Made by a program: the position numbers and the translations under genes. DNA of 64,000 nt, taken from NCBI RefSeq assembly GCF_001953355.1, contig NZ_MPIY01000003.1, forward strand, positions 186,001 through 250,000, in the 5' to 3' direction. This document shows positions 28,896 to 38,054 of the stretch, piece after piece. How positions within the stretch are numbered: the first letter of the stretch is position 1; the number at the start of each line of letters is the position of its first letter. Source of the stretch: Polynucleobacter sphagniphilus. GTDB lineage: Bacteria > Pseudomonadota > Gammaproteobacteria > Burkholderiales > Burkholderiaceae. The notes below the pieces were generated by a model, which searched no databases, was not told the origin of the DNA, and worked only from the letters and a program-made list of their open reading frames with translations.

Positions 28896-30752
28896 TTAAC
28901 CAAGCATCGATAAATCACGTACCGCACCCTTATCAGCAGAAGTTGCCAATAAGGCATAGGCCTTGAGGGCTGCAGAAACCTGGCGCGGACGTGGCTGGGC
29001 TGGCTTCCAGCCTAGAGCATCTTGTTCAGTTCGGCGCTTGGCTAGCTCCTCATCGCTCAGCAATACATTGATGCTGCGGTTGGGAATATCAATGCGAATA
29101 CGATCACCATTTCTGACTAGGCCAATAGCGCCACCCGATGCCGCCTCAGGAGAGCAGTGACCAATGGATAAACCAGATGTACCGCCAGAGAAGCGACCAT
29201 CCGTTAATAGGGCACAAGCTTTACCAAGTCCCTTGGATTTAATGTAGCTGGTAGGGTAGAGCATCTCTTGCATGCCTGGGCCACCTTTAGGGCCCTCATA
29301 GCGCACCACCACAATATCACCCGCTTTCACTAGGTCACCCAGAATATGTTCAACCGCTTCATCTTGAGACTCTACTACATGAGCAGGGCCTTCAAAAACT
29401 AGGAGGCTATCATCTACGCCCGCTGTTTTTACGACGCAGCCATCGAGTGCAATATTGCCTTTCAAAACTGCTAGACCGCCTTGGGTGCTAAAAGCATTTT
29501 CAAAAGAACGAATACAGCCCTCTTTACGATCTAGATCCAAGCTTGGCCAGCGAGTATCTTGACTAAAAGCTGTTTGCGTTGGAACACCAGCAGGACCTGC
29601 TTTATAAAAAGTTTGCACTGCTTCGCTCGGATTGCGGGCAATATCCCACTCGTCGAGTACTTCTTTCATGGTCTTGCCAAGCACGGTGCCTAATTCAGTA
29701 TGAATGCGGCCAGCGCGATCAAGCTCACCTAAGATGCCCATAATTCCGCCGGCACGGTGAACGTCTTCAATATGATATTTGTTGGTATTTGGAGCTACCT
29801 TACACAGCTGCGGCACAACTTTAGAAATGCGATCAATGTCGGCTAGCGTGAAATCTAATTGGGCTTCCTGGGCAATGGCCAAGATATGCAAAATGGTATT
29901 AGTCGAGCCACCCATAGCGATATCGAGTGCCATGGCATTTTCAAAAGCCTTGACACCCATCGAGCGCGGTAATACTGAAGTATCTTCTTGCTCGTAATAG
30001 CGCTTGCAAAGATCCACAATCACATGACCGGCTTGTTTAAAGAGTTTTTCACGATCGGCATGGGTTGCTAACATCGTGCCATTACCAGGTAAAGACAGGC
30101 CAAGCGCCTCCGTTAAGCAGTTCATCGAATTGGCGGTGAACATACCTGAGCAAGAGCCGCAAGTGGGGCAAGCAGAACGTTCAATCTCCGCTAAATCAGC
30201 ATCGCTAATTTTGTCATCAGCAGCCATCACCATCGCATCGATGAGGTCCAGCTTTTTAAATTCCATTGCATGGGTTTGAGGATTAGCTAAGCGCACCTTT
30301 CCTGCTTCCATTGGGCCACCAGAAACAAAGATCACCGGAATGTTCAGGCGCATTGCAGCCATGAGCATTCCAGGAGTGATCTTGTCGCAATTGGAAATGC
30401 ATACCATCGCATCAGCGCAGTGGGCATTGACCATATATTCCACTGAGTCTGCAATCAAGTCACGACTTGGGAGAGAGTAGAGCATGCCATCGTGGCCCAT
30501 AGCAATGCCGTCATCTACCGCAATGGTGTTGAATTCTTTTGCTACACCACCGGCGGCTTCAATTTCACGAGCAACTAATTGACCTAAATCTTTAAGATGA
30601 ACATGCCCTGGTACAAATTGCGTGAAGGAGTTGACTACTGCAATGATTGGTTTGGAGAAGTCGCCATCTTTCATCCCAGTGGCGCGCCACAAAGAGCGGG
30701 CACCCGCCATATTGCGGCCAGCAGTTGAGGTTTTTGAACGGTAAGCAGGCAT
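28896..30752 (-). CDS. ilvD: Dihydroxy-acid dehydratase
   Basis: 618 residues, the long (E. coli-like) form. Fe-S ligands are visible in [11 protein letters not shown] and [16 protein letters not shown], with the C-terminal [15 protein letters not shown] motif. It catalyses the third step of isoleucine and valine synthesis (and feeds pantothenate), making 2-oxoacids from dihydroxyacids. The rest of the pathway is not in this window. It is read toward the small hypothetical gene and away from yggT by 82 bases. Confidence 0.96.
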   Translation of the reverse strand: MPAYRSKTSTAGRNMAGARSLWRATGMKDGDFSKPIIAVVNSFTQFVPGHVHLKDLGQLVAREIEAAGGVAKEFNTIAVDDGIAMGHDGMLYSLPSRDLIADSVEYMVNAHCADAMVCISNCDKITPGMLMAAMRLNIPVIFVSGGPMEAGKVRLANPQTHAMEFKKLDLIDAMVMAADDKISDADLAEIERSACPTCGSCSGMFTANSMNCLTEALGLSLPGNGTMLATHADREKLFKQAGHVIVDLCKRYYEQEDTSVLPRSMGVKAFENAMALDIAMGGSTNTILHILAIAQEAQLDFTLADIDRISKVVPQLCKVAPNTNKYHIEDVHRAGGIMGILGELDRAGRIHTELGTVLGKTMKEVLDEWDIARNPSEAVQTFYKAGPAGVPTQTAFSQDTRWPSLDLDRKEGCIRSFENAFSTQGGLAVLKGNIALDGCVVKTAGVDDSLLVFEGPAHVVESQDEAVEHILGDLVKAGDIVVVRYEGPKGGPGMQEMLYPTSYIKSKGLGKACALLTDGRFSGGTSGLSIGHCSPEAASGGAIGLVRNGDRIRIDIPNRSINVLLSDEELAKRRTEQDALGWKPAQPRPRQVSAALKAYALLATSADKGAVRDLSMLG

Positions 30753-30834
30753 GTCTAAAGCTCCGGTATAAATAGTAAAAAATGATCTTTTATTATCGCC
30801 CAGACCCCAAGGGGCCGCTGAGGGCGGGGCGGCT

Positions 30835-31380
30835 TTATTTGAGGTTGTTTAAAACAATCTGCAGCACTTGTAGCAGCACCAATAAAACCACCGGGGAAAG
30901 GTCCCAGGCCCCCGAATTGGGGAGGCGGCGGCGAATTGGCGCCAGTACAGGCTCAACTAAGATCCCTAAAATGATCTGCATTTGTGAGCCAGGCCCAACC
31001 CAGGAGAGTAGAACGCTAGCAAAAACGAGCCCAATCAGGCCAGATAGAGTCATCTGCAGAAGGTCCAGCAAAGAAAATATCAGCAGCGGCAGCACTTCAA
31101 GAGGAATGCTAATGAGAGTGGCAACGGCAATGGCCTTGAGTAAGACAACGATGTAAGCTGCCAATAGGCTGGCACTATCTAAGCGTCCAACACTTGGGGT
31201 GACTTTCCGCAAGGGCAGAACCAGCCAATTGGTAATTGGTAGGAGATAGGTAGCGAGCGATTTGCCTTGACCGATTCCGAGATTAAAACCTAGCCATTGC
31301 AAATAGCAGCGGAGTATGCAGGCGCCGGCTACTACGCTAACGGTAATTTGTAATAGGAAGTTAAGGATCTGAAAAATCAT
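30835..31380 (-). CDS. YggT family membrane protein
   Basis: 181 residues, two copies of the YGGT unit, each with two hydrophobic helices and an R-x-L/I-P-type end ([18 protein letters not shown] near 45-62; [17 protein letters not shown] near 140-155). YggT proteins are inner-membrane proteins implicated in osmotic/potassium stress and in photosystem or division-site assembly in other lineages; the biochemical role is unsettled. It lies 21 bases after the amino-acid permease gene, so the two are probably one transcript. Confidence 0.88.
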   Translation of the reverse strand: MIFQILNFLLQITVSVVAGACILRCYLQWLGFNLGIGQGKSLATYLLPITNWLVLPLRKVTPSVGRLDSASLLAAYIVVLLKAIAVATLISIPLEVLPLLIFSLLDLLQMTLSGLIGLVFASVLLSWVGPGSQMQIILGILVEPVLAPIRRRLPNSGAWDLSPVVLLVLLQVLQIVLNNLK

Positions 31381-31401
31381 GTAGGCATTCTGTTGTTGGG
31401 T

Positions 31402-32853
31402 TTAGTGTTGACGTAGCTTATTGCGGTATTCTTGCGCAGCTTTATTTTGGCGAGCTACCTTGGCTTTGTAATCGGACAACAATTTCTTTTGAGCATCGCT
31501 ATGGCGCGTTTTAAGCCAGTAGACCAAGCCCAAGCCAATAAACCAGGTTGGTAAAACATAGAGAGCAATCAGTGAGTCTTCGCTCAGCGTGAGGGCATAA
31601 AGCACGACGCCAAAGAAAGCAAGCGAAACGTATGGCATGACCCTGCCCAATGGCATCTTGAATTCAGATTTGGCATGCGCCTCAGGGAAGCGTCGGCGAT
31701 AGACTAAATAGGAAATCAAAATCATGGTCCAAATGAAGATAAAGATAAGAGCAGCAACTGTGCCGACAAGATCAAAAGCTTCCATAATGGAGTCTTTGGT
31801 CGCCAACAGCAAAGATGTAATCAAAATGATGGCGCTACCAAGGTAGATGCCCACTGTAGGAGTTTGGTAAGTAGAAAGCTTGCCAAAAATGGCTGGAGCA
31901 TGGTGTTGTTGTGCCAGTCCATACAGCATGCGGGAGGTGGCAAAGATACCGCTATTACTGGAGGAGGTGGCTGAGCTCATCACGACAAAATTGACTACGG
32001 AGGCTGCCCCAATCATGCCTACCAAGGAGAACATACCAACAAAAGGACTCTTATCGGAAGGGATGGCATCCCACGGGGTGACAATCATCAGTACGGTAAC
32101 GGTACCGATGTAAAAAATCATGATGCGCCAAGGAATTTTTCGAATCGCTTCAGGAATCATCTTCTTTGGATGTTCCGCTTCGGCCATCATCGTCCCAATG
32201 ATTTCCATGCCGGCAAAGGCAAAAATAGTCGTTTGCAAGCCATTCAAAAGTCCGCTTACTCCGTGTGGAAAGAATCCACCGTAAGACCAGAGATTGCTGA
32301 CTCGGGCTGCAATTCCCTCTGGAGAGATAAAGCCGGTGGTAGCCAGCCAAAGACCAAGAGCAATTAAGCCAATGATGGCGATCACCTTAATGATGGATAA
32401 CCAAAACTCGAGCTCACCAAATGCACGGACACTTAAGAGGTTGAGTGTAAAAAGCAAAACGACGGTAGAGAGAGCTGAAATCCAATGGGGTAGATCAGGC
32501 CACCAAAATGAGGCATATCCAGAGATTGCTGTAATTTCAGCAATGGCGGCAACAATCCAAGCAAACCAATAAGACCAACCTACAAAGAACCCAGCAGAAG
32601 GCCCAAGAATATCCTCTGAAAAATCTACAAAAGATTTGTAGTTCAGGTTGTGAACCAGTAGCTCACCCATAGCGCGCATCACAAAATACAAAATGAGGCC
32701 TGTGGCGGCATAAATAAAAATAATGCCCGGACCAGCTAGGGAGATTGTTTTTCCAGATCCCATAAACAGGCCGGTACCAATGCAGCCGCCAATGGCAATC
32801 ATTTCCATTTGGCGCTGGCCTAAACCCCGCTCTAATTTAGTGTTATTTTCCAT
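31402..32853 (-). CDS. Amino acid permease (APC/AAT family, CycA/GabP-like)
   Basis: 483 residues, 12 helices. The first helix IAIGGCIGTGLFMGSGKTIS is the AAT family hallmark, followed by GPGIIFIYAATGLILYFVMRAMGEL. The ATG at 32853 (MENNTKLERGLGQRQMEMIA) is preferred over GTG at 32880 because the family begins there. Members import D-alanine/D-serine/glycine, GABA or aromatic amino acids by proton symport; substrate not resolved. Divergent from a small lipoprotein gene with 72 bases between starts. Confidence 0.88.
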   Translation of the reverse strand: MENNTKLERGLGQRQMEMIAIGGCIGTGLFMGSGKTISLAGPGIIFIYAATGLILYFVMRAMGELLVHNLNYKSFVDFSEDILGPSAGFFVGWSYWFAWIVAAIAEITAISGYASFWWPDLPHWISALSTVVLLFTLNLLSVRAFGELEFWLSIIKVIAIIGLIALGLWLATTGFISPEGIAARVSNLWSYGGFFPHGVSGLLNGLQTTIFAFAGMEIIGTMMAEAEHPKKMIPEAIRKIPWRIMIFYIGTVTVLMIVTPWDAIPSDKSPFVGMFSLVGMIGAASVVNFVVMSSATSSSNSGIFATSRMLYGLAQQHHAPAIFGKLSTYQTPTVGIYLGSAIILITSLLLATKDSIMEAFDLVGTVAALIFIFIWTMILISYLVYRRRFPEAHAKSEFKMPLGRVMPYVSLAFFGVVLYALTLSEDSLIALYVLPTWFIGLGLVYWLKTRHSDAQKKLLSDYKAKVARQNKAAQEYRNKLRQH

Positions 32854-32925
32854 ATGCTCTTCATTGTATTGGAGGCCCACAGGGTAAGATGCGAGAATAA
32901 AATAATGACTATTTTAGGGGGTTTA

Positions 32926-33192
32926 ATGCGTTTTTATCACTTCATATTGATTGGATTTTCAGTGCAAACTCTATTGGCTTGCAGTACGCCAGTCAGTGAT
33001 TTTGCTGTGTATCGTCAATCCGATGGCACTGTAGGAGTGCATGCTCCCAAAGGCGCAACTGATACGGAGGCGCATGAGGCCGCATTATTGGAGTGTAAAA
33101 AACTAGGAAAAAGGGCTGCAACGATCGTTACAGCCCACCCTACATCGAATGATCGATTTCCAAATACTTACATCTATAACTGCACTTACTAA
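32926..33192 (+). CDS. Small lipoprotein
   Basis: 88 residues from the ATG at 32926, four bases after GGGGG (32917-32921). The signal peptide ends in a lipobox, QTLLAC-S, so the mature protein is lipidated at Cys. The mature part (DFAVYRQSDGTVGVHAPKGA) and two further cysteines (LECKKLG, YNCTY) may form a disulfide. I do not recognise the family. Downstream is the convergent histone-like gene, three bases away. Confidence 0.65.
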   Translation: MRFYHFILIGFSVQTLLACSTPVSDFAVYRQSDGTVGVHAPKGATDTEAHEAALLECKKLGKRAATIVTAHPTSNDRFPNTYIYNCTY

Positions 33193-33195
33193 GAC

Positions 33196-34059
33196 TTAGC
33201 TTAAAAGCCATTTCTTAATAGACTTATTGACGCACATTGCATCGATCGCTAGGCCAAAAAATTCAGAGCCATTAGTGATCATGCTCTCAATAGCCTCTAC
33301 TTTTCCAGATTTGATACCGCGCAAGTAAGTTGCTGCGCGGTAGCGTAAGAAATGCTCTGTTTCACCTTCTTCATTTTCGGTAGAGCAGATCTCCAGGCTA
33401 CCGTAGCGAGTTTCAGGGTTGATATTGAGAATCGATAAGCCTAATGCACCAATTAATTTCTCAGGCACTGGGATCGGAACGTAAGAGTAGAGGGAGATCA
33501 TCATTTCATCTTCATCGACTTCGATGATGTGATCTACGTCAAAAACGTCTTTCTCAGTTAATTCAGTTTCGCCTGAATCGCCACCACCAAAGGTGGACTC
33601 AAACTGTAACATTGCTGTATTGCTGTCCTTAGAGATCTCAATCATGTCGGGATAGCCCAACAGACCTTTCCACCAGTACATCAACGAGAAGGTGCATGGC
33701 TTTACTTCTACCAAGCCTTTTTTAGTGGACTTTGCAAAGTACAAGCCATAAAACTCATCATCGGATTCTAGACCGTATTGATCTACCTTGAGGGCTTTGG
33801 TAGTAGCTTTAGGTGCAGTCTTCTTAGCCACTTTTTTAGCTGCTGGTTTCTTGGTGACCACTTTTTTTGTAACTGCCTTCTTAGCTGCAGGCTTTTTGGC
33901 GGCAACTTTTTTAGCAGTTGGTTTTTTTACTACATTCTTCAACGCCTTTTTTGCTACCACTTTCTTGGCGACAACTTTTTTGGCAATTTTCTTTACAGGG
34001 GCTTTTTTTACCACCTTGGTAGCTACTTTCTTCTTTGCTGGTGACTTTTTCGTAGCCAT
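33196..34059 (-). CDS. Histone H1-like Lys/Ala repeat region fused to a YbjN-like domain
   Basis: 287 residues in two parts. Residues 1-90 are KKxAAKKV-type repeats of the histone-H1-like (AlgP/HctA-style) class, which bind DNA nonspecifically. Residues about 95-287 are acidic and folded-looking (VKPCTFSLMYWWKGLLGYP, DVDHIIEVDEDEMMISLYSYV, FLRYRAATYLRGIKSGKVEA), resembling YbjN-type sensory/chaperone domains. The combination could tether the acidic domain to the nucleoid. Repeat length varies readily among strains. Function not established. Confidence 0.75.
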   Translation of the reverse strand: MATKKSPAKKKVATKVVKKAPVKKIAKKVVAKKVVAKKALKNVVKKPTAKKVAAKKPAAKKAVTKKVVTKKPAAKKVAKKTAPKATTKALKVDQYGLESDDEFYGLYFAKSTKKGLVEVKPCTFSLMYWWKGLLGYPDMIEISKDSNTAMLQFESTFGGGDSGETELTEKDVFDVDHIIEVDEDEMMISLYSYVPIPVPEKLIGALGLSILNINPETRYGSLEICSTENEEGETEHFLRYRAATYLRGIKSGKVEAIESMITNGSEFFGLAIDAMCVNKSIKKWLLS

Positions 34060-34278
34060 GGTTAATTACCCTTCTTTTGCTCGTTAATGTGCTTGATACA
34101 CAATCATATTACTGCACTTTCTATACTGTTTTCTAACTAGTATGCGGGGGTTTTCCTACAAATATCAAGCGCTCTTCATAACTTCCCTGTTATGCGCTGC
34201 CTTGACTATTGAATTTGATCTCGAACTTGCTACACTGAACCCAGGTAGTCGTGAATAACCTAAACTGGAAAAAGACTT

Positions 34279-34494
34279 ATGTTCCCTGAATATCGCGAAT
34301 TAATTACCAAATTAAAAACATCTGATCGCCATTTTTCGCATTTGTTCGATAAGCATAATGCGCTCGATGGAAAAATTATCAAGATGGAGGATCACAAAGA
34401 ACCCAGTACTCCGGAAGAAATCGAGAACCTTAAAAAAGAGAAGTTACTACTTAAAGATCGGATTTATGCAATCTTAAAAAAGGCGAGCGCTTAA
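34279..34494 (+). CDS. YdcH/DUF465 family protein
   Basis: 71 residues, a helical hairpin: SDRHFSHLFDKHNALDGKI and LKKEKLLLKDRIYAILKKA match the DUF465 (YdcH) pattern. These small cytosolic proteins have no settled function. It converges on the PhnA-like gene with a 4-base overlap of the two stop regions. A 219-base gap separates it from the histone-like gene, divergent. Confidence 0.8.
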   Translation: MFPEYRELITKLKTSDRHFSHLFDKHNALDGKIIKMEDHKEPSTPEEIENLKKEKLLLKDRIYAILKKASA

Positions 34495-34838
34495 GCTTTT
34501 TTTAGGAAGCAGGCTTTAAGCAGCATATTTCCAGCTTCTGTTTTGCAATCCACCTCATGATCGCCAGAAACAAGGCGAATACCTTTGATTTTTGTTCCCA
34601 CCTTCAGGGTGGTCGAGGAACCCTTTACCTTCAGGTCCTTAATTAAGATAACGGTATCTCCGTCAGCTAGTAAATTGCCATTAGCATCTTTTACGATCAA
34701 ACCAGTTTCCACCTCCTCAGCTTCAGTGGCAATGGGCCACTCATGGCCACACTGCGCACATACATAGTGAGAGCCATCGGGATAGCTCATGTCCTCTTGG
34801 CAAGCAGGGCATTTAGGGGGATTTGTGTTGATATTCAT
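34491..34838 (-). CDS. PhnA-like zinc-ribbon protein
   Basis: 115 residues from the ATG at 34838 (MNINTNPPKCPACQEDM), where the family normally begins; an upstream ATG at 34877 adds 13 unlike residues. A zinc ribbon (CPAC near 10-13, CAQCGHEW near 28-35) is followed by the PhnA C-terminal KOW-like domain (DGDTVILIKDLKVKGSST, GDHEVDCKTEAG). Despite its name it is not shown to act in phosphonate use in most bacteria. Confidence 0.88.
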   Translation of the reverse strand: MNINTNPPKCPACQEDMSYPDGSHYVCAQCGHEWPIATEAEEVETGLIVKDANGNLLADGDTVILIKDLKVKGSSTTLKVGTKIKGIRLVSGDHEVDCKTEAGNMLLKACFLKKA

Positions 34839-34934
34839 TTGTATAAAAAAGGGGGTGGTTTTTCTGTAATGATTCATTCTATTCTAGGCCAATCATCCTT
34901 TTTGGAGGGGCTGGGAGTTAGAATCTAATTAGTG

Positions 34935-36737
34935 ATGAATAAAAAGGTCTCCATCCTTCTGGGCATGCTAGCCGCGGTGATATTGTTCATTGGCGCTGGA
35001 GTTTGGTACGCCAGTACTTTTGTTAATCCTGTTGCCCTGACTGCTCTGATTCAATCCTCTGTTAAAGAGGCTAGCGGCCGAGATGTCGCTATTGGTGGCC
35101 CAGTGAGTTTGTCTATTTTCCCGGTTATGGGTGTAGTGGCCGAGCAAGTCTCCATAAGTAATCCCTCTTGGGCATCTCAATCTGAGATGGTCAAGCTAAA
35201 ACGGATCGATTTGGATATCAAGCTACTACCGTTATTCAAGCGGAACATCGAGATTGGCCATATCAAATTGAGTGGTCTAGACCTTTACCTTCAAACCCAA
35301 AAAGATGGCACTGGAAATTGGTTACTGACGCCAACTTCAGTGCATTCGAATACAAATTCAGGGCTTCCTAGCGATCAAGGCGATATGGGGGTGGGCACTC
35401 TCAATTCTCCTGAAGAAATCACTGTGACGGATGCCCGCATCCACTTTCAGAATGCCGGTGAAGCTGAGCAGGTTTATGAAATCCCCAAGCTTTCCCTGGT
35501 TCGCAGTTGGGATAAAACAGATATCGATCTTGCGCTCAAGACAAGCGGCTGGACTCTCGGAGTAAAAGGAAAAGTAAGTGAACTTTATAAATTGATAAAT
35601 GATTGGGATGTGAGGCCAACCACAATGGATGCCAATCTGGAGCTGAGCTTGAATGGTAAGTCACTTGTGATTGCTGGCACTGCCCAAAAAATGCCTGCAC
35701 AAATTCCCACATTGAATTTTTCTTTGCGCTCTAAATCGTTTGACTTGATTCCTTTGGCTGGCGCGGCACGTACCACTTCTACTCAAGGGCTTGCGAGTAT
35801 CAAGCCATCACCAAGTAGCACATCACCTTATCTGTTCAGTGCTAAGCCAATTGCATTTGATTTACTACCAAAGGTGAATGGAAAAATTACTGTAAACATT
35901 GGGGAACTGGTATTGCCTGATCGACTTCCTTTGCAAAATGTTGATGCCAGTCTGCAAATGGAGGGTGATGAAATTGATCTACAGAAATTGACATTCCAAT
36001 TGGGAGCTGGTTTAGCCGAGGTGAAGGGGACTCTGTCTCAATTTAAGGGCCCCGTTCCAATCATTGCTCTTCAAGGATATGCAAAAAACTTTACCCTTGG
36101 TAATTTATTGCAAAACATGGATGCCAAATACAAGGCTACAGGCGGTCCAATCAAGATGGCATTTAATCTCAAGGGGGCTGGAGCAAGCGTTCATCAATTA
36201 CTTGCTAGCTCCAGTGGCAAAATTCAATTTACTGTAGGGCAGGCCACTATGGGTACAAATTTTTTGAATGATGGCGGTGATTTTGTAGTGACTCTCTTGG
36301 ATGCCGTTAACCCACTGCGCAAAAAAACGACCCAAACCACTTTAGAGTGCGCCGTTGCTTATTTACCCGTTAGCAATGGTCGGATATCCATTGCCAAGAG
36401 TGTGGGGGTGCAAACAGATCGCCTCAATGTTGTTCTATCGGGGGGGCTCAATTTGAAAACAGAGCAAGTAGATCTTAGTATTGCTCCCCATGAAAAATCG
36501 GGACTGACAACGGGTTTTGATTTGGGTGGGCTGGTTAAAATTCAGGGTACCCTGATGCAGCCAAAGACAGCAATTAATAAAGAGAGTGTAGTCAATAGTG
36601 CGATTTCTATTGGCTTAGGCATTCTGACTAGCGGCGCTACGATTGTTGCTGAGAATGCAAAGTCTATGGCAACTAAGGTGCAGCCATGCGCAGATGCACT
36701 GCACCCCTGGTCCGATATCTATCCAGGAATGAATTAA
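34935..36737 (+). CDS. AsmA family protein
   Basis: 600 residues from ATG 34935 (a GTG one codon earlier is possible). A single N-terminal membrane helix (VSILLGMLAAVILFIGAGVW) leads into an AsmA N-terminal region (ASGRDVAIGGPVSLSIFPVM, IELDIKLLPLFKR-like) and a C-terminal AsmA_2 segment (FDLGGLVKIQGTLMQPKTAIN). AsmA-like proteins bridge inner and outer membranes and move phospholipid. Its stop lies exactly where the remaining part of gshB begins, so it replaced or displaced the 5' end of gshB. Confidence 0.85.
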   Translation: MNKKVSILLGMLAAVILFIGAGVWYASTFVNPVALTALIQSSVKEASGRDVAIGGPVSLSIFPVMGVVAEQVSISNPSWASQSEMVKLKRIDLDIKLLPLFKRNIEIGHIKLSGLDLYLQTQKDGTGNWLLTPTSVHSNTNSGLPSDQGDMGVGTLNSPEEITVTDARIHFQNAGEAEQVYEIPKLSLVRSWDKTDIDLALKTSGWTLGVKGKVSELYKLINDWDVRPTTMDANLELSLNGKSLVIAGTAQKMPAQIPTLNFSLRSKSFDLIPLAGAARTTSTQGLASIKPSPSSTSPYLFSAKPIAFDLLPKVNGKITVNIGELVLPDRLPLQNVDASLQMEGDEIDLQKLTFQLGAGLAEVKGTLSQFKGPVPIIALQGYAKNFTLGNLLQNMDAKYKATGGPIKMAFNLKGAGASVHQLLASSSGKIQFTVGQATMGTNFLNDGGDFVVTLLDAVNPLRKKTTQTTLECAVAYLPVSNGRISIAKSVGVQTDRLNVVLSGGLNLKTEQVDLSIAPHEKSGLTTGFDLGGLVKIQGTLMQPKTAINKESVVNSAISIGLGILTSGATIVAENAKSMATKVQPCADALHPWSDIYPGMN

Positions 36738-37344
36738 TCCTGCAGCAATTCGTGATCACTCTGAAAAATTATCGATTACTGAGTTCCCGGAGCTGATTCC
36801 ACCAACTTTGGTGACGCGTGAGCTTGAGGCAGTACAAGCCTTTCATCAACAGCATGCCGATATTGTTGTGAAGCCTTTAGATGGAATGGGCGGCATGGGT
36901 ATTTTCCGGGTAGGGCCTGACGGCCTTAATCTGGCGAGCATTGTTGAAACGCTAGGCGAGAATGGTGCAAGAACCTTAATGGTTCAACGTTTCTTGCCAG
37001 AAATCTCCCAGGGCGACAAGCGCGTACTTTTAATTGATGGGGAGGTTGTGCCATTCGCATTGGCGCGCATTCCGCAAGGTAGTGAAATTCGTGGCAACTT
37101 AGCCGCTGGTGGTAAGGGTGTAGCAATGCCTTTAACTGATTCTGAAAAAAGAGTTGCTGAGCGGTTGGCCCCCCTCTTAAATGAGCGCGGTTTATTTTTG
37201 GTTGGACTCGACTTAATTGGAGGCTATGTCACTGAGATTAATGTGACGAGCCCCACTTGCTTTGTAGAAATTACTGAGCAAACGGGTTTTGATGTTGCCG
37301 CTTTTTGGTTAAAAGCACTTGAAAAAAGATTGAGCCTGACATGA
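36736..37344 (+). pseudogene. gshB: Glutathione synthetase, N-terminally truncated
   Basis: About 200 codons matching GshB from roughly residue 115 to the end: NPAAIRDHSEKLSITEFPEL, then VVKPLDGMGGMGIFRVG (ATP-grasp glycine loop), FLPEISQGDKRVLLIDGE, GNLAAGGKG, and INVTSPTCFVEI with the Asn/Glu metal ligands. The whole N-terminal GSH-S_N domain is missing and the reading frame upstream is closed by TGA at 36730. Only TTG/GTG codons (36808, 36811) could start a shorter product. It is probably inactive. Downstream PTS genes follow the usual betaproteobacterial gshB-EIIA-ptsH-ptsI order. Confidence 0.8.
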
Positions 37345-37757
37345 CGGGAATTGTGATTGTGGCCCATACCCCAGTAGCGAGTGCTATGTTGGGATTTGTG
37401 GAGCATGCATTTGGAGTGATGCCACAAGGAGTGAGGGCGGTGGATATTCCTGCACATGAAGATACCAAAATCAGTTTTGATCGCGTGCTTGAGGCCGCCA
37501 AGGGCGTGAACTCAGGTAAAGGCGTGCTCATTTTGACCGATGTCATGGGCGCAACGCCGGCAAACGTGGCCTCTAAGATAGAGGCTGCTGGTGCTGTGAC
37601 TGGCCTAGCTGCGCCGGTGATTGTCTTAGCTGGACTCAATCTTCCTATGTTAATGCGTTGCATTTCACACCGAAGTGATGATTTAGAGGGTTTAGCTCAA
37701 AAAGCCTTGCAGGGTGGTCAGCATGGGATTTTGCGTCTTGGCGCTAAAGTGACATAA
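37341..37757 (+). CDS. PTS EIIA component, mannose family (regulatory PTS)
   Basis: 138 residues. The phosphorylated His is in IVIVAHTPVASAML (about residue 9), with LTDVMGATPANVA and the C-terminal GLNLPMLMRCI typical of EIIA-Man. The ATG overlaps the gshB stop by four bases. With HPr and EI and no sugar-specific EIIBC, this is a nitrogen/carbon regulatory PTS rather than a sugar importer (inference from context). Confidence 0.9.
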   Translation: MTGIVIVAHTPVASAMLGFVEHAFGVMPQGVRAVDIPAHEDTKISFDRVLEAAKGVNSGKGVLILTDVMGATPANVASKIEAAGAVTGLAAPVIVLAGLNLPMLMRCISHRSDDLEGLAQKALQGGQHGILRLGAKVT

Positions 37758-37782
37758 CAACAGAAGGAAATCAGTTCCGATC

Positions 37783-38052
37783 ATGCCAGTTTCAGAAATT
37801 GAAATTATTAATAAGCTAGGGCTGCATGCCAGAGCATCTGCCAAGTTATCGCAACTGGCAGCCCAATTTCCTTGTGAAATACTTCTGTCGCGCAATGGTA
37901 GGCAGATCAATGCAAAAAGCATTATGGGTGTGATGATGCTGGCTGCTGGTATGGGTAGCACCATTACGCTTGAAACAGTAGGCGAGCAAGCCGATGAAGC
38001 AATGCAAGCGTTGACGCATTTAATTAATGACCGCTTTGGTGAGGGTGAGTAA
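37783..38052 (+). CDS. ptsH: HPr phosphocarrier protein
   Basis: 89 residues. The active-site NKLGLHARASAKLSQLA carries His15 and NAKSIMGVMMLAAGMGS carries Ser46 (kinase site in species with HPrK). It passes phosphate from EI to the EIIA encoded just upstream. A GAAGG purine stretch precedes the start. Two bases separate it from ptsI. Confidence 0.94.
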   Translation: MPVSEIEIINKLGLHARASAKLSQLAAQFPCEILLSRNGRQINAKSIMGVMMLAAGMGSTITLETVGEQADEAMQALTHLINDRFGEGE

Positions 38053-38054
38053 GC

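Noticed and set aside
33788..34087. Plus-strand hydrophobic ORFs opposite the Lys/Ala repeats
   Set aside because: They arise because the antisense of AAG/GCC-rich repeats reads as Phe/Leu/Gly; they have no start signal and overlap a real gene completely.
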